Source: Candidatus Gastranaerophilales bacterium (lineage in GTDB: Bacteria; Cyanobacteriota; Vampirovibrionia; Gastranaerophilales; Gastranaerophilaceae). Taken from it: a stretch of 64,000 bases of DNA. The notes under the pieces are model-generated. The model saw only the letters and a program-made list of their open reading frames with translations. It had not been told where the DNA came from and did not search any database. The DNA lies in NCBI GenBank assembly GCA_944324915.1, contig CALUYD010000001.1, forward strand, positions 186,001-250,000. The letters are read 5' to 3'. This document shows positions 44,768-52,485 of the stretch, piece by piece; within the stretch, counting starts at the first letter, position 1; each line of letters starts with the position of its first letter. A program made the position numbers and the translations under genes.

Positions 44768-45250
44768 CTAATTAGCATTTTGCTTATACAATTCAGTTGA
44801 ATAAAGCATTTCATACAATTGTTCTAATCTATATTTTGCATTCAATAATTTATAATTTTCAGAAATGGTTATCGGCATATATGGAGGATAATTATCGCCA
44901 AAAGTACTATCTAAAAATGAGTTATCTTGCTCATAAAATTCTTGCCATTTTTGTTGAGATTTAATTAATTTGCTATATTGTTCATCCGATAATACTTTTT
45001 TAAATTTTTTTACTGTTTTTTCAATTTCAATGTTATATTTATTTTTTCCTTCAATTGTACATTGAAGCATTTGGTGATACGTAATATCTTCTTTTTCTAA
45101 ACAGCTATTGAATTCGTCATCAATTTTTTTAGGAATATTTGAGTGTGAAATATTTTTTACCTTTTCTTTAATTGAATTTTGAACTTGAGAAAAACAAAAA
45201 GGTACAGTGCATAAAATAATTACGGTTGTTAATAAAATAATTTTTTTCAT
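44768..45250 (-). CDS. Exported LprI-like (DUF1311) protein
   Basis: I start at ATG 45250, which gives the signal peptide MKKIILLTTVIILCTVPFCF; the frame stays open for 60 codons upstream without a better start. The mature part (about 140 residues) resembles the lysozyme-inhibitor LprI/DUF1311 domain: Cys in NSCLEKEDITYHQMLQC, a long helix KYNIEIEKTVKKFKKVLSDEQYSKLIKSQQKWQEFYEQD, and an aromatic end. It is probably periplasmic. Its leader and signal peptide closely match those of the gene at 45958-46413, although the mature domains differ. Part of the accessory island. Confidence 0.7.
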   Translation of the reverse strand: MKKIILLTTVIILCTVPFCFSQVQNSIKEKVKNISHSNIPKKIDDEFNSCLEKEDITYHQMLQCTIEGKNKYNIEIEKTVKKFKKVLSDEQYSKLIKSQQKWQEFYEQDNSFLDSTFGDNYPPYMPITISENYKLLNAKYRLEQLYEMLYSTELYKQNAN

Positions 45251-45403
45251 AGGATTATTATATTTCAAATTTAAGAATGAGTAAAGTTGGATTAATTTTA
45301 AACTTTTATCAATTTGATTTATAGAACACAACACCAAAGACAAACTAAAAGGCAACTTTTCTATTTGTGATATAGTATTAACAAAAGATGAGCTTGATAA
45401 AAT

Positions 45404-45961
45404 ATGGAACAAAAAATAGATAACAAGCATATTATGAAGTATATTTTAAAGGCAATATTATATATTGCCTTTGTTTACTATATTTACATGTATCTTATAG
45501 GTTTTTTTACAATTATATCTGTAACTATTTTTGTTATTTTAAATTCTATTTTTAAAATGTTATTTTCGAATTATTCCGAGTATCAATTTATTGATTTAGC
45601 TATTGTAGTATATTTTGCTTGTTTTATAGTTTTTTCACCTATTATTTGTTATATTTTAGCTAAAATATTCGGTATTTTTAAATATATTGATAAATTAAGG
45701 AATATAATAACCAAATTTTTAGCTCTTATCTTGGTTTCTTTTTTATCGTTTTTAATATTGTTTTTGAAAAATAGCTATAATAATTCTAGTTTTAAAATAT
45801 CATTATGCTTATCATTAACAGTTTTTGGCTTGATTCCAACTTTCTTGTTGTATAAATATTTTCAGTATTTAACTAAAAAATATCCAACTCCATTTGAAAA
45901 AATTAGCTATTATTGTTCGATTGAATATTATAAAAATTTTTTTAAAAGAAAAAATCCCTAA
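45404..45961 (+). CDS. Integral membrane protein, function unknown
   Basis: The 185-residue protein has about four to five hydrophobic helices (about 15-50, 62-85, 100-122, 130-150) and a basic tail (YYKNFFKRKNP). Its composition is even more AT-rich (Ile, Phe, Tyr, Lys, Asn) than most neighbours, as often seen for accessory genes. No motif is recognised. It overlaps the convergent gene downstream by 4 bases and lies between two signal-peptide genes on the other strand. Confidence 0.6.
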   Translation: MEQKIDNKHIMKYILKAILYIAFVYYIYMYLIGFFTIISVTIFVILNSIFKMLFSNYSEYQFIDLAIVVYFACFIVFSPIICYILAKIFGIFKYIDKLRNIITKFLALILVSFLSFLILFLKNSYNNSSFKISLCLSLTVFGLIPTFLLYKYFQYLTKKYPTPFEKISYYCSIEYYKNFFKRKNP

Positions 45962-46413
45962 AATCTCTTACATAATTCCTTGCAAATTAATTCACCGTTT
46001 ACAAGTCCACGACAACTGCAACCTATCCCATGAGTATTTTCTTCATCGAATAAAATATTATTATTTTTGTCAAAATATTTAACATGCCTAATAAATATAC
46101 CGTCGTCGCCCTCAGTGCAATCAACTTCATATTTATCGATTGTATAATAAACATCAACACCATTTACAGTATATAAATCATCTTCAGGAGTGTCATAAAT
46201 TTTAAACCATCCGGAAATAAGATATTTTGTTTTAGAAATTGAAGAAGTATCTAGATAAACATTGTCGCTAACTTTTACCCATTTTGTTTTTTCATTTTTA
46301 ACAGTCATTATAGCACTTTGTATTTGCTCTTTAATAGAATTTCGAACTTCAGGAAAAGATAGAGGGACTATATAAATAAGAGCAATAATTGTAATTATGA
46401 TAAATTTTTTCAT
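45958..46413 (-). CDS. Exported protein, Adhesin-E-like domain
   Basis: I start at ATG 46413, which gives the signal peptide MKKFIIITIIALIYIVPLSF. The mature region has WVKVSDNVYLDTSSISKTKYLISGWFKIYD, a KYEVDCTEGDDGI strand, then HVKYFDKNNNI and a Cys-rich end (CSCRGLVNGELICKELCKRF). This layout recalls the surface-adhesin E family (small beta-rich exported proteins), though the match is by eye. About 35 bases before the start and the first 30 codons are near copies of those of the LprI-like gene, so the two share an export cassette. Confidence 0.6.
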   Translation of the reverse strand: MKKFIIITIIALIYIVPLSFPEVRNSIKEQIQSAIMTVKNEKTKWVKVSDNVYLDTSSISKTKYLISGWFKIYDTPEDDLYTVNGVDVYYTIDKYEVDCTEGDDGIFIRHVKYFDKNNNILFDEENTHGIGCSCRGLVNGELICKELCKRF

Positions 46414-46453
46414 AGGATTATTATATTTAAAATTTAAGAATAAGGAAAGAATT

Positions 46454-46792
46454 TTACTTTCTATACCAAGGTTTAAATTCTTCAATTTCATCAAATAAAT
46501 TGCAATAATCTCCTTTAAAACAAATACATCTATCATCAATATAAAGATATGAAGATAATTTTGTATTAGTTACATCTTTAAAAAATTTATCTAAATTATT
46601 ATTAATTAGCCATTTTGTTGCAAGCATTAAATTTCTTGATGTAAAAAGATATAATTCAGCTTGTTTTGATAATTTTTCTATAAATTCATAAGCTCCAATT
46701 TTAATTTCAGGAATATAATTTTCATTGAATTTATCTTTTCCATATTCATTCAAAACGCCATCTAAATCTATAAGTATTTTTTTGGTGAACAT
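46454..46792 (-). CDS. HAD-superfamily phosphatase-like protein
   Basis: I start at ATG 46792, because upstream codons run into the divergent regulator promoter. The 112-residue protein has HAD motif I KILIDLDGVLNEYG (nucleophile Asp in DLDG), motif II LFTSRN and the acidic motif YIDDRCICF. It is a minimal HAD fold without a cap, like small 5'-nucleotidases and phage-encoded phosphatases. The substrate is unknown. It is divergent from the XRE genes, so both may be controlled by the palindromes between them. Confidence 0.78.
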   Translation of the reverse strand: MFTKKILIDLDGVLNEYGKDKFNENYIPEIKIGAYEFIEKLSKQAELYLFTSRNLMLATKWLINNNLDKFFKDVTNTKLSSYLYIDDRCICFKGDYCNLFDEIEEFKPWYRK

Positions 46793-46811
46793 AAATATTA
46801 TCCTGTTATTG

Positions 46812-46846
46812 CTAGTGGTACTAGTTGAAGATATTGCTAGTATAGC
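46812..46846. promoter_or_regulatory. Two short palindromes between HAD gene and XRE genes
   Basis: CTAGT-GGT-ACTAG (46812-46824) and GCTA-GTA-TAGC (46836-46846) share a CTAGT-like half-site. They sit 14-68 bases from the starts of the divergent genes. This looks like an operator for the adjacent XRE repressor. Confidence 0.45.
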
Positions 46847-46859
46847 TAACAATTTAAAA

Positions 46860-47078
46860 ATGAACAAGTCTTTTTTGGAAAAATTAGCAAAAAGATTAAA
46901 ATATTTAAGAGAAGAAAGAAAATTAACACAAGATGATCTTGGTGTGAATGGTGTATCAAGATCAATGATTAGTTTGCTTGAACTTGCAAAAACTGATGTT
47001 ACAGTTTCTAAACTAAAAATAATTGCTGATAACTTGGGAGTTGAAGTTAAAGATTTGTTTGATTTTAGTGAAAAATAA
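46860..47078 (+). CDS. XRE-family helix-turn-helix regulator
   Basis: The 72-residue protein starts at ATG 46860 (MNKSFLEKLAKRLKYLREER). It is a bare Cro/CI HTH domain: LTQDDLGVNGVSRSMISLLELAKTDVTVSKLKIIADNLGVEVKDLF. It probably represses its own and the divergent gene. The second XRE gene starts 2 bases after its stop, so the pair are co-transcribed. Such twin small XRE genes are common in mobile or defence islands. Confidence 0.85.
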   Translation: MNKSFLEKLAKRLKYLREERKLTQDDLGVNGVSRSMISLLELAKTDVTVSKLKIIADNLGVEVKDLFDFSEK

Positions 47079-47080
47079 AT

Positions 47081-47290
47081 ATGAGCCAAGATATTAGACA
47101 AATATTAGCAAACAACATAAAAAACCTTAGAACCCAGAAAAAGTTGAAAAGAGAAGAATTATCTTTGATTTTAGGAGTTGATAATTCTTATATTTCTAAA
47201 CTTGAGAAAGGTAAAATAAATATCACTTTAGATAAAATTCAATTATTAGCTGATTATTTTGAAATAGAGGCTTATTTATTGCTAAAATAA
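47081..47290 (+). CDS. Second XRE-family helix-turn-helix regulator
   Basis: The 69-residue protein follows the previous XRE gene by 2 bases. It has an intact HTH: IKNLRTQKKLKREELSLILGVDNSYISKLEKGKINITLDKIQLLADYFEIEAY. The sequence differs enough from its partner to suggest separate targets. The target is unknown. Confidence 0.83.
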   Translation: MSQDIRQILANNIKNLRTQKKLKREELSLILGVDNSYISKLEKGKINITLDKIQLLADYFEIEAYLLLK

Positions 47291-47398
47291 ATTTATGTAT
47301 AAATTATTATTACAAAATCCAACTAAATTTTTAAATTTTTGAATTTTAATATAGTATCAAAAATAATCCTTATGGCTAATTTATTTTTTCTTATGTTT

Positions 47399-47430
47399 AA
47401 CTTAAAGTATCTTACAAGATACTTTAAGTT
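47399..47430. repeat. Perfect 15-bp inverted repeat
   Basis: AACTTAAAGTATCTT and its exact reverse complement flank a 2-base centre, between the XRE genes and the AbiEi-like gene. It could be a terminator for the XRE unit, but the T-run after it is short, so a protein-binding site is also possible. Confidence 0.65.
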
Positions 47431-47458
47431 TTAAAATACAAAAATTTACAAAAAAGAC

Positions 47459-47487
47459 TTGAAAATTAATAAAAAATATGATATAAT
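47459..47487 (+). promoter_or_regulatory. Promoter of the AbiEi-like antitoxin gene
   Basis: TTGAAA (47459-47464), a 17-base spacer and TATAAT (47482-47487). The -10 box overlaps the left end of a 26-bp perfect palindrome. Confidence 0.75.
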
Positions 47488-47510
47488 TGGTATTATACAT
47501 AATACCAATT
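47485..47510. promoter_or_regulatory. 26-bp perfect palindrome, likely autoregulatory operator
   Basis: AATTGGTATTAT - AC - ATAATACCAATT overlaps the -10 box and probable start point and ends 7 bases before the AbiEi-like ATG. AbiEi antitoxins are known to repress their own promoter by binding inverted repeats. Confidence 0.7.
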
Positions 47511-47517
47511 ATCTAAA

Positions 47518-48408
47518 ATGAAAAACACAAGCGCACAATTAAAAATGGAAAAAAATAGAGAAAACATCCTCTCTTTTTTTAATACTAATGCCCATTTTTA
47601 TTACATAAAAGAATTACGCCAATTTTATAACGAAAGCATCAATAAGAAATTTATCTACCCTAGTACCACATTTAATGCATTTTTAAAATTTTTACTTAAC
47701 AATAAAATTTATGAAGATAAAATTATTTTCAATTTTCCTTCAAAAAAATATACTAGGTATTTTGTAAAAACGCCTAACCTTTTTGAAGCTATTCAAAGTA
47801 TAAGCACCAAAGCATATTTTAGCCACTACACCGCAGTTGAATATCACAACCTAACAAACAATTTGCCGAAAACAATTTTTATAAATATTGAAAAATCTAA
47901 ACCGTTAAAGGAAGTTACTAAAAAAAGCCTATCGCAAGAAGAAATAAATAAGGCTTTTTATATGCCACCAAGAATAAGCAAAAATTTAACAATAAAAGGT
48001 ATTTATACTATAAACCTCCTACAAAGCAAATATAGTAACAATCTAGGAATTATAAATACTAATTACCACAATATAAATATAAACATAACGAATATTGAAA
48101 GAACACTAATAGACATAACCGTTAGTCCTTATTATTGCGGTGGCTGTTATGAAGTTCTAAATGCATATAAAAAAGCTAAAGGCAGAGTAAATATAAAAAA
48201 AATGCACGAAATACTTTTAAAATTAGATTACATATATCCGCATCATCAAGCTATCGGTTTTTATTTAGAAAAAGCCGGGTACTCAGAAAAAGATTTAAGT
48301 TTTTTTGATTATAACAAAAATCTACGTTTTTTTATTCAACGTGAATTAAAAGAAAAAAATAGAAAATATAGTGAACGTTGGAATTTATTTTACCCAGAAT
48401 TCTTCTAA
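47518..48408 (+). CDS. AbiEi-like antitoxin / transcriptional regulator
   Basis: The 296-residue protein resembles the AbiEi antitoxin family of type IV toxin-antitoxin systems. The first 80 residues look like a winged helix for DNA binding. The middle has AYFSHYTAVEYHNLTNNLPKTIFI and, later, ITNIERTLIDITVSPYYCGGCYEVLNAYKKA, which is the typical AbiEi C-terminal core (sheltered Thr-Leu-Ile-Asp and Gly-Gly). The predicted role is to oppose AbiEii and repress transcription. A near-perfect promoter with an overlapping palindrome lies just upstream. It has no visible Shine-Dalgarno sequence. The 3' end overlaps the toxin gene by 24 bases, in convergent orientation. Confidence 0.8.
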   Translation: MKNTSAQLKMEKNRENILSFFNTNAHFYYIKELRQFYNESINKKFIYPSTTFNAFLKFLLNNKIYEDKIIFNFPSKKYTRYFVKTPNLFEAIQSISTKAYFSHYTAVEYHNLTNNLPKTIFINIEKSKPLKEVTKKSLSQEEINKAFYMPPRISKNLTIKGIYTINLLQSKYSNNLGIINTNYHNININITNIERTLIDITVSPYYCGGCYEVLNAYKKAKGRVNIKKMHEILLKLDYIYPHHQAIGFYLEKAGYSEKDLSFFDYNKNLRFFIQRELKEKNRKYSERWNLFYPEFF

Positions 48409-49266
48409 ATCAGCTACTATATCTAATACATATTCAAAATAGTAATCAAAAATAGCAGGATGTCTTTTTGAAAATACATCTGTCAAAAGTACATTTTGAA
48501 AATCATCTTCATGAATTTGCCTTTTTTCTTTTATTTTTAATAGCAAGTTTAAATCTACATTTTTAGCATTAAAAACTTGTCTTAAAAGTTCTCTATTTTC
48601 CAACTTTTTAAAATCTACCTTTAATAAATTTTCAGAAACAAGATAAATATCATAAAAATCTCTTGATCTCGGCAAATCAATATCTTCGAATTTATTTCTA
48701 TATTCTTTCATTTTTTGACAAATTGCTCTTAATTTTTCACAAATTAACATTTGTGGAGGATAAACAAATATTTTAAATTCATCAATTTCCTTTATTTCTT
48801 TATTATCAACAAATTCGTATTTACTTATATCAATTACAAAATCCTTTTTATTTGATTGTCCCAAAGATATAGCACGATTTCTTAGTTGATTAATATCATT
48901 ACAATATTTTTTATAAAGTTCAAATGAAATTAATTTAAAACTTAAATTATAACCTGACATCTTTATGTCTTTTGGCAAATCTATAGGTTTATCTTTTATT
49001 TTAAAATCAAAAACATAATAACCTTTTTCATTAAAAATATTATTAAAATTTTTAGGCAAATTATTTAAAATTTGTTCTCTCTCTTTATTTGAAAATTCAT
49101 CTTTAATAGAAAAATCAATGTCCTTCGAAGAACGAGAATGAATTTTATACGCTAATTCCAAGCATGTACCACCCTTTAAAACAAGTTTATTCATTAATGT
49201 ATCATTGGATACAATTGATTTTAAAATTAATTTTTTAATTCTTAAAAACTCGTCACCGCTAATCAT
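48385..49266 (-). CDS. AbiEii-like nucleotidyltransferase toxin
   Basis: The 293-residue protein has the nucleotidyltransferase start LVLKGGTCLELAYKIHSRSSKDIDFSI (GGT at 32-34; DxD at 49-51), then YPPQMLICEKLRAICQKMKEYRNKFEDIDLPRSRDFYDIYLVSE, the fixed second half of the AbiEii/AbiGii family. Relatives in type IV systems modify tRNA ends or other targets and stop growth. It is transcribed towards the antitoxin gene, whereas characterised AbiE systems are single operons. Two small XRE genes and a HAD gene lie beyond the antitoxin. Confidence 0.85.
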   Translation of the reverse strand: MISGDEFLRIKKLILKSIVSNDTLMNKLVLKGGTCLELAYKIHSRSSKDIDFSIKDEFSNKEREQILNNLPKNFNNIFNEKGYYVFDFKIKDKPIDLPKDIKMSGYNLSFKLISFELYKKYCNDINQLRNRAISLGQSNKKDFVIDISKYEFVDNKEIKEIDEFKIFVYPPQMLICEKLRAICQKMKEYRNKFEDIDLPRSRDFYDIYLVSENLLKVDFKKLENRELLRQVFNAKNVDLNLLLKIKEKRQIHEDDFQNVLLTDVFSKRHPAIFDYYFEYVLDIVADLEEFWVK

Positions 49267-49335
49267 ATTCTAACTATTTCACCAATATTAACTAGTATTT
49301 ATTATTATCAACTAACCTCAATATTAAAACAATTT

Positions 49336-50598
49336 TTAAATTTTTGAATTTTCCAACAACTTTTCAACTACACCCTTAAGAGCGATTTTAACATGAAAAT
49401 AGCTCAAACCGCCCTGCATATAAATTGCCCAAGGGGCTCTTGTAGGGCCGTCTGCGGATAATTCAATGGTTGAGCCTTCAATAAAACTTCCCCCTGCCAT
49501 TAATAAATTACAATCATACCCGGGAACTGTATCAGGTATTGGGGTTAAGTAACTTTCAACAGGTGAAAATCTTTGAATCATTGAACAAAAATGTTGCTGT
49601 TCTTTTTCATTATTAAATTGAATTGTTTGAATTAAATCTGTTCTTTTGGCGCTTGATGATGGGAATGTTGTAAAACCCATATCTTCAAAAACTTTAGCAG
49701 CTAAAATCGCCCCCCTATGCGCATTTGAAGTAATAGAAGGCGCCATAAAAAAGCCTTGCAACATAACTCTTGTTTGATTATGCATAGCACCGCCCTCTGC
49801 GCCAATTCCGGGGGCAGTTAAGCGTCTTGCTGCCATATCAACATATTTTTTCTTGCCTAAAATATAACCGCCTGCTTCAACTATACCGCCACCAGGGTTT
49901 TTAATCAGACTGCCTGCGATTAAATCTGCTCCAACTTCAGTTGGCTCTAGTTTTTCAACAAATTCACCATAACAATTATCCACAAAACAACAAATATCAG
50001 GATTTTTTGCTTTGACTATTTTAATAATTCGCTCTATATCAGCTATATTAAGAGGTTTTCTTAAAGAATATCCTCTTGAGCGCTGTATTAATACCATTTT
50101 AGTATCATCTAAAAGATATTTTTCAATATTTTCATAATCAACTTCAACGCCATTTTTTAAAGGAATTTCGCTATATTTAACCCCATGACCCATTAAACTT
50201 GAGTCAAAATCATCGCAATTAGGGCGTGAACCTATGATTTGCTGCATTGTGTCATAAGGTTCTCCTGCAATAGAAACAAGTCTATCGCCATATCTTAAAA
50301 CGCCAAATAAAGCGCATGCTATGGTGTGTGAGCCTGATACAAAATGAGGTCTTACAATTGCTGCTTCTGCCCTAAAAGCATCAGCAAAAACCTTATCTAG
50401 GGCATCTCTACCTATATCATCATGCCCGTAGCCTGTAACTGTATAAAAATGTTCTTCGCCAATTTTATTATTATAAAAAGCATCTAGGACTTTTTTTTGG
50501 TTATATTCTGTTATTTCATCAATTTCATTAAATGTTTCAAATAAAGATTTATGAGCATTATCTACGATTTCAGAGGCTTTAATTTTAAGATTTTCCAT
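49336..50598 (-). CDS. PLP-dependent enzyme, methionine gamma-lyase-like (aluminium-resistance family)
   Basis: The 420-residue protein is a fold-type I PLP enzyme. HFVSGSHTIACALFGVLRYGDRLVSIAGEPYDTM shows the PLP-phosphate region. CCFVDNCYGEFVE supplies the ring-stacking Asp, and the Schiff-base Lys lies in LIAGSLIKNPGGGIVEAGGYI. Database relatives are named methionine gamma-lyase family or aluminium resistance protein; the true substrate is not settled, and cysteine/methionine-like sulfur compounds are likely. It has no operon partner. Confidence 0.88.
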   Translation of the reverse strand: MENLKIKASEIVDNAHKSLFETFNEIDEITEYNQKKVLDAFYNNKIGEEHFYTVTGYGHDDIGRDALDKVFADAFRAEAAIVRPHFVSGSHTIACALFGVLRYGDRLVSIAGEPYDTMQQIIGSRPNCDDFDSSLMGHGVKYSEIPLKNGVEVDYENIEKYLLDDTKMVLIQRSRGYSLRKPLNIADIERIIKIVKAKNPDICCFVDNCYGEFVEKLEPTEVGADLIAGSLIKNPGGGIVEAGGYILGKKKYVDMAARRLTAPGIGAEGGAMHNQTRVMLQGFFMAPSITSNAHRGAILAAKVFEDMGFTTFPSSSAKRTDLIQTIQFNNEKEQQHFCSMIQRFSPVESYLTPIPDTVPGYDCNLLMAGGSFIEGSTIELSADGPTRAPWAIYMQGGLSYFHVKIALKGVVEKLLENSKI

Positions 50599-50635
50599 TA
50601 TTTTAATTCCTTTTCAAAAAAATTTTATCATAAAA

Positions 50636-50656
50636 AAGGCTCATAAAATGAGCCTT
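50636..50656 (-). terminator. Terminator of the hsp20 gene
   Basis: AAGGCTCAT / ATGAGCCTT with a 3-base loop, followed on the minus strand by TTTT. It overlaps the hsp20 stop codon. Confidence 0.85.
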
Positions 50657-51119
50657 AATCTATTTTTAATTTCTTAACATCGTCTTTTTTATCTTCATGG
50701 ACTTTCGGCAATTCAATATGTAAAACCCCGTTTTTAAATTCGCTTTTGGCGTTGTCCGGAATAATTTCATGCTCCAGAGGAATTACCCTTGTAAAATGAC
50801 CATAGCGAAATTCACTTGTTTTAATATTTTCGTCCTCTTTGCATTCTTCAAATTTTGACTCTGCTTTAATTGAAATTGAATTTTTTGTTAAATCAACATC
50901 AATATCTTCTTTATTAACATTAGGCAATTCAATTTTTACGCTATATTTATCCTTTTTTTCTTTAACTTCAAGAGCAGGTCTAAACGCTTTTAGGACAGGA
51001 ATATTTGTTTTATCAATATATTCAATATCGCCGAAAGTATCCTTTAAAAAGCGATTTAAGTCTTCATGGATATTTTCAAAAAAATATGACGGCTCTCTTT
51101 TTATAATACTAAATCTCAT
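50655..51119 (-). CDS. Small heat-shock protein, Hsp20 family
   Basis: The 154-residue chaperone has a short N-terminal arm, the alpha-crystallin domain (about 45-135, with ALEVKEKKDKYSVKIELPNVNKEDIDVDLT and EFRYGHFTRVIPLEHEIIPDNAKSEFKNGVLHIELPK) and a charged tail. It holds unfolding proteins in soluble form. The AGGAG ribosome binding site is clear. Heat or redox stress control is inferred only from the family. Confidence 0.94.
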   Translation of the reverse strand: MRFSIIKREPSYFFENIHEDLNRFLKDTFGDIEYIDKTNIPVLKAFRPALEVKEKKDKYSVKIELPNVNKEDIDVDLTKNSISIKAESKFEECKEDENIKTSEFRYGHFTRVIPLEHEIIPDNAKSEFKNGVLHIELPKVHEDKKDDVKKLKID

Positions 51120-51255
51120 AATAACTCCTTTTTTTATATAACAATTAATTTTAAATGATTTTTTTAATCATCTCATTAGCCAAAAAGACAATTCTTTAAA
51201 TATACTTAAAAAAATGTTACAATCATTCTGTTATCAGTTTAAAAAGGAGTTGATT

Positions 51256-52452
51256 ATGTGGGAAAAAGACATTAACATCAATGAAATTAAGGAAATCAGA
51301 ACTCGCACAAACGTATTTTTTGGAATAGGTGCAATTCAAAAAATCGAAGATATTGCAAAAGACTTGAAATCGAAAGGAATAAATAAATTAATAGTAATGT
51401 CAGGAAGAAATGCCTACAAGGCAACAGGCGCTTGGGATTATGTTGAAAAAGCTCTAAAAAATAATCAAATAGAATACATTAATTATGATAAAGTAACTCC
51501 AAACCCAACAAATGTCGCTATTGATGAAGCTGCTAAATTAGCTCGTGATTTTGGCGCACAAGCAGTTATTGCAATAGGCGGAGGCTCTCCGACTGACGCC
51601 GGTAAATCAGTTGCAATTTTATTAAAATATCCCGATAAAACTGCAAATGATGTTTATGAATTTACTTTCACACCAAATGAAGCAGCTCCAATTGTAGCAA
51701 TTAATTTAACTCATGGAACAGGTACTGAAACAAACAGATTTGCAGTTGCAACAATCATAGAAAAAGATTATAAACCGGCTATTGCCTATGATTGCATTTA
51801 TCCAATGTATGCAATTGATGATCCTCAATTAATGACAAAATTATCTGAAAAACAAACAAAATACGTTTCAATTGACGCACTTAACCACGTTGTTGAAGCA
51901 GCAACAAGCAAAGTTGCTTCACCATACACAGTTTGTTTAGCTCATGAAGTAATTTCAATGGTAGCTAAATATTTACCAAAAGCTCTGGCTAATCCTGAAG
52001 ATTTAGAAGCAAGATACTATTTGGCATACGCTGCTATGATGGGCGGTGTTTGCTTTGATAACGGTTTATTGCACTATACACATGCGCTAGAACATCCTCT
52101 ATCAGCAGTAAAACACGAATTATCTCATGGTTTGGGTCTTGCAATATTATTACCTGCGGTTGTTGAAAATATGTGGGAAGCAAAAAAAGAAACCCTAGCT
52201 CATATTCTAAAACCGATTGCTCCTGAAATTTCAACAAATACAACCGCTAAAGAAGCAAACACTTTTGTTTATGATTGGCTAAAATCAGTTGGTGTACCTA
52301 ATAAATTAAAAGATGAAGGTTTTGGCGAAAATGATATTGATAGATTAGTTGAACTTGCTTTCACTACCCCATCTTTAGATGGTTTATTAGCAATAGCTCC
52401 AACTAATGCAGATAAAAAAGCAGTTAAAGAAATATACGAAAAATCTTTATAA
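51256..52452 (+). CDS. Iron-containing alcohol dehydrogenase
   Basis: The 398-residue protein starts at ATG 51256 because AAGGAG lies 8 bases before it; a longer reading from a TTG has no such site. It is a Fe-ADH of the butanol/propanediol type: AIGGGSPTDAGKSVAILLKYPD for NAD(P), NLTHGTGTETNRF, then the iron ligands in SIDALNHVVEAATSK (Asp and His) and HALEHPLSAVKHELSHGLGLAILLP (His). It probably reduces aldehydes to alcohols in fermentation. Confidence 0.93.
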   Translation: MWEKDININEIKEIRTRTNVFFGIGAIQKIEDIAKDLKSKGINKLIVMSGRNAYKATGAWDYVEKALKNNQIEYINYDKVTPNPTNVAIDEAAKLARDFGAQAVIAIGGGSPTDAGKSVAILLKYPDKTANDVYEFTFTPNEAAPIVAINLTHGTGTETNRFAVATIIEKDYKPAIAYDCIYPMYAIDDPQLMTKLSEKQTKYVSIDALNHVVEAATSKVASPYTVCLAHEVISMVAKYLPKALANPEDLEARYYLAYAAMMGGVCFDNGLLHYTHALEHPLSAVKHELSHGLGLAILLPAVVENMWEAKKETLAHILKPIAPEISTNTTAKEANTFVYDWLKSVGVPNKLKDEGFGENDIDRLVELAFTTPSLDGLLAIAPTNADKKAVKEIYEKSL

Positions 52453-52456
52453 AACT

Positions 52457-52484
52457 AAATGACCGGCATTTAAGCCGGTCATTT
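52457..52484. terminator. Bidirectional terminator
   Basis: AAATGACCGGC / GCCGGTCATTT, a perfect 11-bp stem between the alcohol dehydrogenase gene and the convergent MBL gene. Confidence 0.92.
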
Positions 52485-52485
52485 T

